Origin: Streptomyces parvus
Lineage (GTDB): Bacteria; Actinomycetota; Actinomycetes; Streptomycetales; Streptomycetaceae
Direction: 5' to 3'
NCBI RefSeq assembly: GCF_032121415.1
Contig: NZ_CP135079.1
Location: 372,001-436,000 of the forward strand
Length of the DNA stretch: 64,000 bases
Shown here piece by piece: positions 43,234-51,597 of this stretch (positions are counted from its first letter, which is position 1; every line of letters begins with the position of its first letter). The position numbers were made by a program, and so were the translations under genes. The notes beneath the pieces were generated by a model, which ran no database searches, had not been told where the DNA came from, and saw only the letters and a program-made list of their open reading frames with translations.

Positions 43234-43911
43234 GTGGCAGCACGACCGTTGAAAGAGATCATCGAGCCGGGGTGGGCCGACGCCCTCGAACCCGTCGCCG
43301 AACGCATCGCCGCTATGGGCGACTTCCTCCGCGCGGAGATCGCCGCGGGACGCACGTACCTCCCCTCCGGGGCTCATGTACTGCGGGCGTTCCAGCAGCC
43401 GTTCGAGGAGGTGAGAGTGCTGGTCGTCGGCCAGGATCCGTATCCCACCCCGGGGCACGCGATCGGGCTGAGCTTCGCGGTGGCCCCCGATGTCCGGCCG
43501 CTCCCCGGCAGCCTGGAGAACATCTTCCGGGAGCTGCACGCGGATCTGGGTCTGCCCAGGCCGTCCAACGGCGATCTCACTCCGTGGACCAGGCAGGGGG
43601 TGCTGCTCCTCAACAGGGCGCTCACCACCGCGCCTCGGCGGCCCGCCGCCCACCGGGGCAAGGGCTGGGAAGAGGTCACCGAGCAGGCCATCAAGGCGCT
43701 GGTGGCCCGGGGCACTCCGCTGGTGTCGGTCCTGTGGGGGCGTGACGCCCGCAATCTGCGCCCACTGCTGGGGGACTTCCCGGCGATCGAGTCCTCGCAC
43801 CCCTCCCCCATGTCCGCGGACCGGGGTTTCTTCGGCTCGCGGCCGTTCAGCCGGGTCAACGAACTGCTGGAGCGCCAGGGAGCGCGGCCGGTGGACTGGC
43901 GGCTTCCGTGA
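43234..43911 (+). CDS. ung: uracil-DNA glycosylase, family 1
   Basis: The 225-residue protein has the water-activating motif GQDPYPTPG (D68), the uracil-binding region LLLNRALTT and the DNA-intercalating SHPSPMSA loop. It removes uracil from DNA as the first step of base excision repair. A GTG three codons upstream is also in frame, but it overlaps the -10 box. Its stop overlaps the next gene's GTG by four bases. Confidence 0.95.
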   Translation: MAARPLKEIIEPGWADALEPVAERIAAMGDFLRAEIAAGRTYLPSGAHVLRAFQQPFEEVRVLVVGQDPYPTPGHAIGLSFAVAPDVRPLPGSLENIFRELHADLGLPRPSNGDLTPWTRQGVLLLNRALTTAPRRPAAHRGKGWEEVTEQAIKALVARGTPLVSVLWGRDARNLRPLLGDFPAIESSHPSPMSADRGFFGSRPFSRVNELLERQGARPVDWRLP

Positions 43912-45035
43912 CGCACGGCGCGCCGCCCGCCGATCCGGCCGGTCCGGGTGCGTATGTCCTCGGGGTCGACTCCGGGGGCTCCGGGCTGCGGGTGGCGCTC
44001 GGCCGGGTGGGCGAGCCGGGGCCCCTCGCGTCGACGGTCTGCGCCGAGCCGGTACGGACGGGCCCGGGCGGCATCGACGCCGGGCATCTGCTGGCTCAGC
44101 TGCTGCCCGCCGCCCGGGAGTTGCTGGACCGGGCACCGGCCGACGCGGCGGCCGGTGCCCGGAGCGACGGCGCGTCGGCGCACGAGGTCGCGGCGGTGGC
44201 GGTCGGCGCCGCCGGGATGGCCACGCTGGGCAAGCGGTTGCGGGCGGAGCTTCCCGGCGCGCTCGCGGACGCCCTGGGGGTACGCCGGGTGGCGCTGGCC
44301 GCCGACGCGGTGACCGCCTACGCGGGCGCGGTGGGACAGCGCCCCGGCGCGGTCGTCGCGGGCGGCACGGGCATGATCGCCCTCGGTACGGACCTGAAGG
44401 AGTGGCGCAGGGCCGACGGGTGGGGTCATCTTCTGGGTGACAGTGGCGGCGGCGCGTGGATCGGCCGGGCCGGGCTGGACGCGGCGATGCGGGCCCATGA
44501 CGGACGGCGGGGCGGTTCCGCCGCGCTGCTGGACCGGCTGCGGGCCGTGTTCGGGCCGGCGGAGGCGCTGCCGGGGCTGCTCTACCCGCGCTCCGACCGG
44601 CCGGCCGTGCTGGCCTCGTTCGCACCGGAGGTGGCGGCGTGCGCCGGAGCGGATCCGGTCGCCGCGGATATTCTGCGGCAGGCCGCGGGCCATATCGCCG
44701 AGGCGGCCGCGGCCGTGTGCCCGGTGCCCGCCGCGCCGCACGGTGAGGCGGGCGAGGACGACGGGGCCGGCGAAGTGGCCCTGACCGGCGGCCTGTTCCG
44801 GATGGGCGAGCCACTGATCGCACCCCTGCGCGAGGAGCTGGCGCGGCTGCTGCCCGGGGCCCGGGTGAGCACCGCGACGGGCGATCCGCTGACGGGCGCT
44901 CTCCGGATCGCGGGCGCCCTGGCGGGCGGGGACCTGCGCCTGCCGCGTCACCCGACGATGTTGTCCGTGCCCCTGGAGCAGGAACCGGGACAGCTCGGGG
45001 AGGCGGCGGTCCAGGACGAGCCCCGGGTGGGGTGA
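43908..45035 (+). CDS. BadF/BadG-type ATPase, N-acetylglucosamine-kinase-like
   Basis: The 375-residue protein has the actin-like ATPase motif [13 protein letters not shown], the adenosine region [12 protein letters not shown], and [20 protein letters not shown], characteristic of BadF/BcrA-type and NAGK-like kinases. The expected reaction is phosphorylation of an amino sugar. GTG at 43908 overlaps the ung stop (GTGA), so it depends on ung translation. This pairing of DNA repair and sugar kinase genes is probably only positional. Confidence 0.85.
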   Translation: MTHGAPPADPAGPGAYVLGVDSGGSGLRVALGRVGEPGPLASTVCAEPVRTGPGGIDAGHLLAQLLPAARELLDRAPADAAAGARSDGASAHEVAAVAVGAAGMATLGKRLRAELPGALADALGVRRVALAADAVTAYAGAVGQRPGAVVAGGTGMIALGTDLKEWRRADGWGHLLGDSGGGAWIGRAGLDAAMRAHDGRRGGSAALLDRLRAVFGPAEALPGLLYPRSDRPAVLASFAPEVAACAGADPVAADILRQAAGHIAEAAAAVCPVPAAPHGEAGEDDGAGEVALTGGLFRMGEPLIAPLREELARLLPGARVSTATGDPLTGALRIAGALAGGDLRLPRHPTMLSVPLEQEPGQLGEAAVQDEPRVG

Positions 45036-45159
45036 ACCAGCGGCGGGGCGGGGAGGACGGAGAAGTACGGACGGGCGAACCGGCTGAACAGCGAGCCGAC
45101 AGACAGGGACACTCCGGTGGTTCATCACTCATCGGACATAAGCGGATAGTTAACGCTCG

Positions 45160-45202
45160 ACCTGCCCCTCCCCGAACAGAGGGGCAGGTAAAACCAGTAG
45201 CA
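45160..45202 (+). promoter_or_regulatory. hairpin and -10 box before the CbiX-like gene
   Basis: ACCTGCCCCT (45160-45169) and AGGGGCAGGT (45180-45189) form a perfect 10-bp stem with a 10-nt loop. TAGCAT (45197-45202) lies just after it and ten bases before the ATG at 45212. The hairpin may end upstream transcription or act as an operator; the downstream mRNA would be nearly leaderless. Confidence 0.4.
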
Positions 45203-45211
45203 TGCGGCGCC

Positions 45212-46144
45212 ATGAGCACCCCCACTGGGCCCGCTTCCGGCCTGCCTGTACGAATGCCGCGACCTCGCCAGTCCGGACGGCACCGCCGCCCGGAGCCCGT
45301 GGTCGCACCTGAGGGCGCTGCCGCGCTCGTTCTCGCCGTTCCCGGTACCCCTTCCTCGGCCACGCGCAGCCTGGCCGAGGAAGTGATCAGCATCGCCCGT
45401 TCCGAGCTGCCCGGCCTCAACGCCCGGATCGGCTACCTCGACGGCGACGATGCCGAGTACCCGACCCTTTCCACCGTTCTCGCCCACAACGCCGCCGAGC
45501 GCGTCGCGCGCTTCGATCAGGCCGTCGCGGCCGGCCGTGAGGTCGCCGAGCCCACCGGCCCGTCCGCCGTCGTGGTCCCGCTGCTCGCGGGTCCGGACAG
45601 CGCGCTGATCCGACGGATACGGCAGGCCGTGATGGACAGCGCTACGCAGGCCGAGCTGACCGATGTGCTCGGCCCGCACCCGTTGCTCGCCGAGGCCCTG
45701 CACGTACGGCTGTCGGAGGCCGGTCTCGCGCGCGCCGACCGCGCCCGGCTGTTCACCGTCGCCACGGCCGCCGACGGCATCGTGCTGGCCACCGTGGGCG
45801 GCGAGGAGGCCGTGCAGGCCGCCGGGATCACCGGCATGCTGCTGGCGGCCCGGCTCGCCGTGCCGGTGATGGCCGCCGCGCTGGACGTGGAGGGCTCGGT
45901 CGCCTCGATCGCGGAGCAGCTGCAGGGCTCCGGCTCCGCACAGCTGGCGCTGGCGCCGTACCTGGTGGGCCCGGAGGTCGACCCCGGCCTGCTGGACGCC
46001 GCCGCGAAGGAGGCGGGCTGCGCGACGGCCGAGCCGCTGGGCGCCTACCCGGCGATCGGCAAGCTCGTGCTCTCCCTGTACGCCACGACGCTGGGCATCA
46101 CGCCGGCGACGCCGCAGGGCGCCCAGGGGGCTCAAGCGCACTGA
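45212..46144 (+). CDS. CbiX/sirohydrochlorin chelatase-like protein
   Basis: The 310-residue protein matches two-domain CbiX-like proteins: an N-terminal chelatase-type strand (ALVLAVPGTPSS, where the usual HGS metal-ligand motif is GTP) and GPSAVVVPLLAGPDS, a second half with VGGEEAVQAAGITGML and LAPYLVGPEVDPGLL. The replaced histidine may mean it no longer chelates metal in the standard way. It could act in siroheme or cobalamin metabolism or in a related role. No ribosome binding site precedes the ATG at 45212. Confidence 0.7.
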   Translation: MSTPTGPASGLPVRMPRPRQSGRHRRPEPVVAPEGAAALVLAVPGTPSSATRSLAEEVISIARSELPGLNARIGYLDGDDAEYPTLSTVLAHNAAERVARFDQAVAAGREVAEPTGPSAVVVPLLAGPDSALIRRIRQAVMDSATQAELTDVLGPHPLLAEALHVRLSEAGLARADRARLFTVATAADGIVLATVGGEEAVQAAGITGMLLAARLAVPVMAAALDVEGSVASIAEQLQGSGSAQLALAPYLVGPEVDPGLLDAAAKEAGCATAEPLGAYPAIGKLVLSLYATTLGITPATPQGAQGAQAH

Positions 46145-46184
46145 CCGGACGCCGTCGCCGTCGGGCGGCGGCTCGGGAAGCCGG

Positions 46185-46240
46185 ACAGCGCAGCGGGCCC
46201 GGACCGGGGATTCTTCTCCGGTCCGGGCCCGCTGCGCTGT
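46185..46240. terminator. very long bidirectional terminator hairpin
   Basis: Two 23-bp arms (46185-46207 and 46218-46240) pair perfectly around a 10-nt loop, followed by TTT on the plus strand. It separates the convergent chelatase-like and lactonase genes. Confidence 0.85.
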
Positions 46241-46278
46241 TTCCGGGCCGTCGTGGCGGGCGAGGGCGGCGCCGGGGG

Positions 46279-47340
46279 TCAGACGAGGACGACGCAGGAG
46301 ACCGCGGGGACCTCGACGGAGCCCGCGTGCCGGGGGATGCCCGTCTCGGCGTCCACGGCGAACCAGCTGACGTTCCCGGAGTGCTCGTTGGCCGCGTACA
46401 GCCACTGGCCGCCGGGGTCGAGGGTGAGGTCGCGCGGCCAGCGCCCGCCACAGCCGACGGTGGCCGCCAGGGCCGCCTTCTCGCCGCTCTCGTCGAGGGT
46501 GAGCACGGAGATGCTGTCGTGCCCCCGGTTGGCGGTCCACAGGAAGCGCCCGTCGGGGGCGACGACCACCTCGGACGGGTAGGTGCGCACGGCCGCGTCG
46601 GCCGTCTCGTGCTCGGGCAGCACCGAGGTCCTGCCCAGCACGTCGAGGCGGCCCGTCACCGCGTCCCAGCGGCACACGGTGAGCGTCGGCTCCAACTCGC
46701 CCAGGACGTAGGCGAGGGCGCCCGAGGGGTGGAAGGCCAGATGGCGCGGGCCGGTGCCCGGGCGCAGCGCCGTCTCGCCGTGCAGTCGCAGAGCGCCGGT
46801 GGCGGGGTCCAGGGCACAGACGCGTACGGAGTCGGTGCCGAGGTCCACGCTGACCAGCCAGTTCCCGGAGGGGTCGGCGAGGACCTGGTGGGCGTGCGGG
46901 GCCTCCTGGCGGCCGGTGTCGGGGCCGCTGCCCTCGTGCCGGAGCACCGAGGCCGCCGCCCCGAGCGACCCGTCGGCGAGGACCGGCAGGGCGGTGACGC
47001 TGCCGGAGGTGTAGTTGGCGGTGACCAGGTGGTTCGCGGCGAGCGCGAGGTGGGTGGGCGCGTCGCCCTCGACAGCCTGTGCGGGGCCCAGGAGCGTCGG
47101 TACGTCCTCGTCGACGGCGAAGGCGGCGGCGACGCCCGGGGCACTCTCGCCGACCGCGTACAGGACCGTACCGCCCTCCCGGGGGCCGACCGCGAGGAAG
47201 GAGGGGTCGGGCACGGCGCCCGTGGACCCGAGCAGGGTCAGGGCACCGGTCTCCCGGTCCACGGAGGCGGCGGTGATGCCGAGCCCGCCCGCCGAGGTGA
47301 ACGACCCCAAGAATGCCCGCCGGGCGCTGTTGCCGATCAT
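46279..47340 (-). CDS. lactonase family protein (7-bladed propeller)
   Basis: The 353-residue protein matches the 6-phosphogluconolactonase (YbhE-like) propeller: ALAANHLVTANYTSGSVTAL, HAHQVLADPSGNWLVSVDLG, PRHLAFHPSG, YPSEVVVAPDGRFLWTANRG and WLYAANEHSGNVSWFAVD. It may hydrolyse 6-phosphogluconolactone or other lactones. ATG at 47340 follows GAGGGG. A hairpin just upstream (47357-47386) sits close to the ribosome binding site. Confidence 0.88.
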   Translation of the reverse strand: MIGNSARRAFLGSFTSAGGLGITAASVDRETGALTLLGSTGAVPDPSFLAVGPREGGTVLYAVGESAPGVAAAFAVDEDVPTLLGPAQAVEGDAPTHLALAANHLVTANYTSGSVTALPVLADGSLGAAASVLRHEGSGPDTGRQEAPHAHQVLADPSGNWLVSVDLGTDSVRVCALDPATGALRLHGETALRPGTGPRHLAFHPSGALAYVLGELEPTLTVCRWDAVTGRLDVLGRTSVLPEHETADAAVRTYPSEVVVAPDGRFLWTANRGHDSISVLTLDESGEKAALAATVGCGGRWPRDLTLDPGGQWLYAANEHSGNVSWFAVDAETGIPRHAGSVEVPAVSCVVLV

Positions 47341-47356
47341 CGCGCTACCCCTCTTC

Positions 47357-47386
47357 ACCGTCGCCGCGATCTTCACGGGCGACGGT
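47357..47386. other. hairpin near the lactonase start
   Basis: ACCGTCGCC (47357-47365) and GGCGACGGT (47378-47386) form a 9-bp stem with a 12-nt loop, 17 bp upstream of the lactonase ATG. It could end transcription from the His-rich gene or shield the ribosome binding site. Confidence 0.4.
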
Positions 47387-47458
47387 AGCAGGCAGCCCCC
47401 CGCGGTCCAGACCAATCCAGGGCTTCGCCGTGCGGGGCGGACGGTCACACGCTGGGTG

Positions 47459-47484
47459 AGCGCCCGGCGCCTTTCAGCCGGCGC
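47459..47484 (-). terminator. possible terminator after the His-rich gene
   Basis: On the minus strand GCGCCGGC and GCCGGGCGC pair with a one-base bulge, starting ten bases after the stop at 47494. Confidence 0.35.
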
Positions 47485-47493
47485 GAGAAGGGG

Positions 47494-47763
47494 TCAGCGG
47501 TCATCCCAGTGACCGTCGTGAGCCGCATGACGGTGGCCGTCGTGCGCACAGTCCCAGTGGTCGCCGTGCGGGACCGCCACATGCCCGCAGCTCTCACCGT
47601 GGACGTGGTCATGACCGGCATGCTCGTGATGTCCGGCGGCCCGGCACTCGTCCACGCGGCCTTCGTGCTCGCGGCGCAGATGACCGTCGTGCACGTAATC
47701 GACGTGATCGTCGTGAGGGACCGCCACATGCCCACAGCCTTCGCCGTGCGGGGACGGTGCCAA
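47494..47763 (-). CDS. His-rich small protein, likely metal-binding
   Basis: The 89-residue protein has about 20 histidines and two copies of HGE-x-CGHVAVPH followed by HDGH. This internal duplication suggests a buffer for zinc, nickel or copper. There is no signal peptide. The start is uncertain: TTG at 47763 directly abuts a CGGAGG and lies ten bases after the FUSC stop, which fits cotranscription; a GTG 12 codons in is an alternative. Similar His-rich proteins occur in other Streptomyces. Confidence 0.65.
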   Translation of the reverse strand: MAPSPHGEGCGHVAVPHDDHVDYVHDGHLRREHEGRVDECRAAGHHEHAGHDHVHGESCGHVAVPHGDHWDCAHDGHRHAAHDGHWDDR

Positions 47764-47773
47764 CCTCCGAACG

Positions 47774-49273
47774 TCAGGCGTTCGTCGATGCCGCCGAGGG
47801 AGCGTGGCTCAGCGGGCTGACGAGTGCGGCGAGCGCTCGCTCCAGACCGTGCAGGTGGGCCAGGGCAGGGTCCACGGCGACGCCGGGCAGCTCGGGCAGG
47901 TGGAAGCCCCGGGCACCCTCGGGGGCGGTCAGGGCCTCGACGGCCGCCTCCACCCGGGAGCACGCGGCCGACAGCCGCGCGTCGTGCGAGGCGTCCGGGT
48001 CGGCGGCGATGGAGGCCAGCCCCCGCACTTCCCGTACGCAGTCGTCCAGCAGCGCGATCACCTGGCGGGCGCGCGCCTTGCGGGCCGGCAGCGGGCTCAG
48101 GGGGTGCACCAGCGGCGCGAGGGAGAGCCGGACCCGGCCGAGCAGCACCTCCAGCTCCGCGACGCGGGGGGCGGGGTCGGCGAGCGTCGACCCGGCGAGC
48201 CGGTCGGCCGCCTCGGCCGTGCAGGCGTGGACGCACCGCAGCGCCTTCTGGATCCAGGCGTCGGTGACGGCGTGGGTGGTGACGGGAAGGACCAGCAGCA
48301 CGGCGAGCACCGCGCCGAGCGCGCCGACGGCGGTCTCCGCGACGCGCAGCCAGAGCAGGGCGGCGTCCAGGACGCCCAGCGCGCCGTAGAGCATCCCGGC
48401 CATCACCGTCACGAAGAACATCATCCAGCTGTACGAGACCGCCGCCGTGTAGAAGATGCCGAAGACGCCGACCGCGACGACGACGGCGGTCGGGACGGCC
48501 GCGCCGTCGAGCGGGATGGCAACGGCGAAGCCGGAGACGATGCCGATGACGGTCCCCAGGACCCGGCGGAATCCGCGGACGAGCGTTTCGCCGCGGGAGG
48601 TGGTGTTGACGAAGACCCACCAGGTGGCGCCGACCGCCCAGTACCACCGCTCGTCGGACAGGACCTGTCCGATGCCGAGCGCGAAGGCTCCGCCCAGGGT
48701 GGCCTGGACGGCCTGCCGGGTGGTGACGCGCAGTCGGCCCCGGATCTCCGGCGGAGCGGGCTGGGCGGGGACGGGGAGCCGTCGCTCGTAGCACCACAGG
48801 CCGAAGCGCACGGTGGACGAGGCGCACAGGGAGAGCGTCACGGCGGCGTACAGCTCGGGCAGCTGGCCAGGCACGGTGTGCAGGAACTGGGCGGCGAAGA
48901 ACATCATGAACGCGAAGACGCCCAGCGCGTGCCCGCGCGGCCCCCACCGCCGGGCGTACACGCCCGCACCCATCACGGCGAGGAAGATCAGGTCCCGGGC
49001 GACGGGCTGGTCGTGCAGGACCGCCGCGACCGCGAGGACGGGCAGACCGGCGACGGGCAGCAGGGCGGTGGTGACCGCCTGTCCTCGCACCGTCGGGTCG
49101 GTCACGGTGAAGAGGGCGAGCAGCGCCGCGAGGCCGCCGGTGACGGCCGCCACGAGTGAATGCCCGACGAGCCCGCACAGCGCGACCGCGAGGCCGATGC
49201 CGACCACGGCACGGGAGGCGAAGCGCAGCCGGACCCGCCCCGGGTCCGGCGCCACGAACACCCTCTTCAGCAC
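47774..49273 (-). CDS. FUSC family transporter
   Basis: The 499-residue protein has two blocks of hydrophobic segments, starting FASRAVVGIGLAVALCGLVG and TRQAVQATLGGAFALGIGQV, the latter in the FUSC core, with a long helical cytoplasmic C-terminus. FUSC proteins export aromatic acids or similar compounds across the inner membrane. GTG at 49273 follows GGGGTGGAAG and overlaps the end of a 24-codon leader ORF. The His-rich gene follows ten bases after its stop. Confidence 0.88.
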   Translation of the reverse strand: MLKRVFVAPDPGRVRLRFASRAVVGIGLAVALCGLVGHSLVAAVTGGLAALLALFTVTDPTVRGQAVTTALLPVAGLPVLAVAAVLHDQPVARDLIFLAVMGAGVYARRWGPRGHALGVFAFMMFFAAQFLHTVPGQLPELYAAVTLSLCASSTVRFGLWCYERRLPVPAQPAPPEIRGRLRVTTRQAVQATLGGAFALGIGQVLSDERWYWAVGATWWVFVNTTSRGETLVRGFRRVLGTVIGIVSGFAVAIPLDGAAVPTAVVVAVGVFGIFYTAAVSYSWMMFFVTVMAGMLYGALGVLDAALLWLRVAETAVGALGAVLAVLLVLPVTTHAVTDAWIQKALRCVHACTAEAADRLAGSTLADPAPRVAELEVLLGRVRLSLAPLVHPLSPLPARKARARQVIALLDDCVREVRGLASIAADPDASHDARLSAACSRVEAAVEALTAPEGARGFHLPELPGVAVDPALAHLHGLERALAALVSPLSHAPSAASTNA

Positions 49274-49341
49274 GCTTCCACCCCTTCCGCGTCACCGCAG
49301 AACTCGCATGAAAAAGGCGCCGCGGAAGTCCGCAGCGCCAT
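49267..49341 (-). CDS. possible leader ORF of the FUSC operon (24 aa)
   Basis: An ATG at 49341 opens a 24-codon frame starting MALRTSAAPF and containing a CEFC cysteine pair. It ends GVEAC at a TGA that overlaps the first codons of FUSC in another frame. It spans the whole terminator hairpin at 49311-49339, so translating ribosomes would keep the hairpin from forming. This suggests an attenuator. No strong ribosome binding site precedes the ATG. Confidence 0.4.
   Translation of the reverse strand: MALRTSAAPFSCEFCGDAEGVEAC
49311..49339 (-). terminator. intrinsic terminator with U-tract upstream of FUSC
   Basis: On the minus strand GGCGCTGCGG and CCGCGGCGCC pair over 10 bp with one U-G pair and an ACTT loop, followed by TTTTT. 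On the plus strand the same position is a C-A mismatch, so the minus direction is favoured. It is the only stem in the window that I found with a clear T-tract. It lies 38 bp before the FUSC start with no minus-strand gene upstream. Confidence 0.65.
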
Positions 49342-49583
49342 CGACGCCACTATTGCAGCATCCAGCGGGCGCACGGATCAAACCGAGAGGGATATGCTGT
49401 ACCAATGGACCAGTGAAATGGTCGACGAGTCGGCCACAAGCATGCCAACGGACCATCCGGGGGCCTGGGTACGCGTGCTCATCCCCGGAGCAGCCTGTCG
49501 CGGCCTCGGCGGCCCGGGGCGGCCCCCTCACCCTGGGTACAGTCGGGGCCGGACAGGACGGCTCGGAAGGAGATCGGCGGATC

Positions 49584-50093
49584 ATGGCGGTGGACGCTCT
49601 CGACACCCGGATCCTGCGCCTGTTGATCGAGCAGCCGCGCACCAGCGTCCGGGAGTACGCGCGCATCCTCGGCGTCGCCCGCGGCACCCTGCAGGCCCGG
49701 CTCGACCGGCTGGAGCGCGACGGCGTGATCACCGGCACCGGGCCGGCCCTCTCCCCCGCCGCGCTCGGCCACCCCGTGCTCGCCTTCGTCCACCTGGAAG
49801 TCACCCAGGGGCATCTGGTCGAGGTGGGCGAGGCGCTGGCGGCCGTGCCCGAGATCATCGAGGCGTTCTCGACGACGGGTGGCGGCGATCTTCTGACCCG
49901 GGTCGTCGCCCGGGACAACGGGCACCTGGAGGATGTGATCCAGCGGCTGATTCAGCTGCCGGGGGTCGTCAGGACCCGGACCGATGTGGCGCTGCGCGAG
50001 CGGGTGGCGCACCGGGTGCTGCCGCTGGTGGAGTCCGTGGGACGGGCGGCGGGCGACCGGGACCGGCCGGGATCCGGGCCCCTTCAGGGCTGA
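49584..50093 (+). CDS. Lrp/AsnC family transcriptional regulator
   Basis: The 169-residue protein has an N-terminal HTH (DTRILRLLIEQPRTSVREYA, then LGVARGTLQARLDRLERDGV) and a C-terminal RAM-type ligand domain (PVLAFVHLEVTQGHLVEVGE). Members sense amino acids or aromatic compounds. ATG at 49584 has AAGGAG about 12 bases upstream. TACAGT at 49537 may be a -10 box. It is divergent from FUSC with a 310-bp gap and is a candidate regulator of that operon. Confidence 0.88.
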   Translation: MAVDALDTRILRLLIEQPRTSVREYARILGVARGTLQARLDRLERDGVITGTGPALSPAALGHPVLAFVHLEVTQGHLVEVGEALAAVPEIIEAFSTTGGGDLLTRVVARDNGHLEDVIQRLIQLPGVVRTRTDVALRERVAHRVLPLVESVGRAAGDRDRPGSGPLQG

Positions 50094-50345
50094 CCCGCCA
50101 GGGGTTCCGGTGGACGGCTCGGTGGCTGGAGTACGCCCGTCCTGGGCGGCGGCCGAGCCGCGGCGGACCGGGAGGTGTGGCGGGCCGTCAGCCGAGCCTG
50201 CTGAAGGGGCCGTCGGGGCATCGGGGGTCCGCCGGACCGATATCCTGATCATGTCGTTCGCCGCACCGCCCAGGACTCCGCCGGAGACCGGGGGCCCCGG
50301 GGGGCCGACAGCCGGAGCGGGCCACAATTCGAGATAGGTGTACAG

Positions 50346-51566
50346 GTGCTGGTAGCTGGTCGGTACCGATTGGTATCCCCCATCGGTCGTGGCGGCATGG
50401 GCGAGGTGTGGCGCGCCACGGACGAGGTCCTGGGACGGGCCGTGGCCGTGAAGCTCCTGCTGGGGGACCAGGCGGACGCCTCGTCGACCGCCCGCTTCCG
50501 GCTGGAGGCCCAGACCGCCGCCCGGTTGAGCCACCCGCACCTGGTGGCGGTGTTCGACTTCGGCGCCTGGGAGGACCGGTTCTTCCTGGTGATGGAGCTG
50601 GTCGAGGGGCAGAGCCTCGGAGACCTGCTCGCCGCCCAGGAGCGCGTCCACCCCGAACTGGTCGCCCGAATAGCCGGTCAGGCGGCCGCCGGGCTCGCCG
50701 CCGCGCACCGCCAGGGCATCGTCCACCGCGACATCAAGCCGGGCAACCTGATGCTGGACGCGGACGGTTCGGTGAAGATCGGCGACTTCGGGATCGCCCA
50801 GTTCGTCGACGACCCCTCGACCGCGCTGACGACGGCCGGCCACATCGTCGGCACGAGCCTCTACCTGGCCCCCGAACGCGCGCTGGGACGTACCGCCGAC
50901 TCCGCGTCCGACATGTACTCCCTGGGCTGTGTCGTCTACCAACTGCTGCTCGGGCAGCCCCCGTTCCGCTCCGACACGGCGACCGCGACGCTGTACCAGC
51001 ATGTCGACACCCCGCCTGTCCCGCTGCGGCAGCGCGGTGTGGACATCTCCGCCGCCTTCGACTCGTATCTGCTCGGGCTGCTGGCCAAACAGCCGGAGGA
51101 GCGGCCCACCGCACAGCAGGTCTCCGACTGGTTCCGCACCGACGCCTGGCGCGGCCGGCCGGAGCCCCTCCCCCAGCAGACGCCCACGTCGCACCGGGCG
51201 ACCGCCCCCCTGGCCCCGAAGCCCTCCCCCGCGGCCCCGCCCGCACCGGTCGGCCCGACGACGTACCGGCTCCCGGGGCCCACGGGGCGCAGACGGCAGG
51301 CGCCGGCCCGCTCGGCTCCGGCCCGCCGTCGCAGCACCCGCGAGGCGATCCGGCGGCGGCCCAGGGTGGCCAGCGCCATCGCGGGCACGGCGACGTTCCT
51401 GGCCGCCGTGTATCTGGGGATGATCCTGTTCTCCCCGGAATCCAGCTCCGCCGGTACGCCGGACCAGAGCCCGTCGTCGGCCCCCTCGGCCCCCTCGCAG
51501 GACGGCGGCGACGGGCAGCCGGACCATCAGCAGGGCGGGGACGGGGAGGACGGGCAGGACGGCTGA
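50346..51566 (+). CDS. membrane serine/threonine protein kinase (Hanks type)
   Basis: The 406-residue protein has a full kinase domain: glycine loop IGRGGMGEVWRA, K36 in VAVKLL, HRDIKPGN with catalytic D128, DFG at 146-148 and LAPERALG. A Pro-rich linker (about 270-330) leads to one membrane segment (IAGTATFLAAVYLGMILF). A short Ser/Gly/Asp-rich tail would lie outside the membrane, with no PASTA repeats. GTG at 50346 follows AGGTG. The 252-bp gap before it holds only a 28-codon ORF of doubtful value. Confidence 0.92.
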   Translation: MLVAGRYRLVSPIGRGGMGEVWRATDEVLGRAVAVKLLLGDQADASSTARFRLEAQTAARLSHPHLVAVFDFGAWEDRFFLVMELVEGQSLGDLLAAQERVHPELVARIAGQAAAGLAAAHRQGIVHRDIKPGNLMLDADGSVKIGDFGIAQFVDDPSTALTTAGHIVGTSLYLAPERALGRTADSASDMYSLGCVVYQLLLGQPPFRSDTATATLYQHVDTPPVPLRQRGVDISAAFDSYLLGLLAKQPEERPTAQQVSDWFRTDAWRGRPEPLPQQTPTSHRATAPLAPKPSPAAPPAPVGPTTYRLPGPTGRRRQAPARSAPARRRSTREAIRRRPRVASAIAGTATFLAAVYLGMILFSPESSSAGTPDQSPSSAPSAPSQDGGDGQPDHQQGGDGEDGQDG

Positions 51567-51597
51567 GTCCCGCGCGCCGCTCCCGGGCCCGCCGCCG

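Noticed and set aside
42880..45420. 846-codon minus-strand open frame across ung and the BadF-type kinase
   Set aside because: Arg/Pro-rich composition typical of antisense frames in high-GC DNA; both plus-strand genes have clear catalytic motifs.
49400..49423. DasR-like or GntR-like site (ACTGGTC half and GACCA-N6-TGGTC)
   Set aside because: Only half of the DasR consensus matches and the inverted repeat has 5-bp arms; too weak to annotate.
50251..50337. 28-codon ORF ending eight bases before the kinase GTG
   Set aside because: Pro/Gly-rich, no clear ribosome binding site, and it lies in a different frame from the kinase; insufficient support for a leader peptide.
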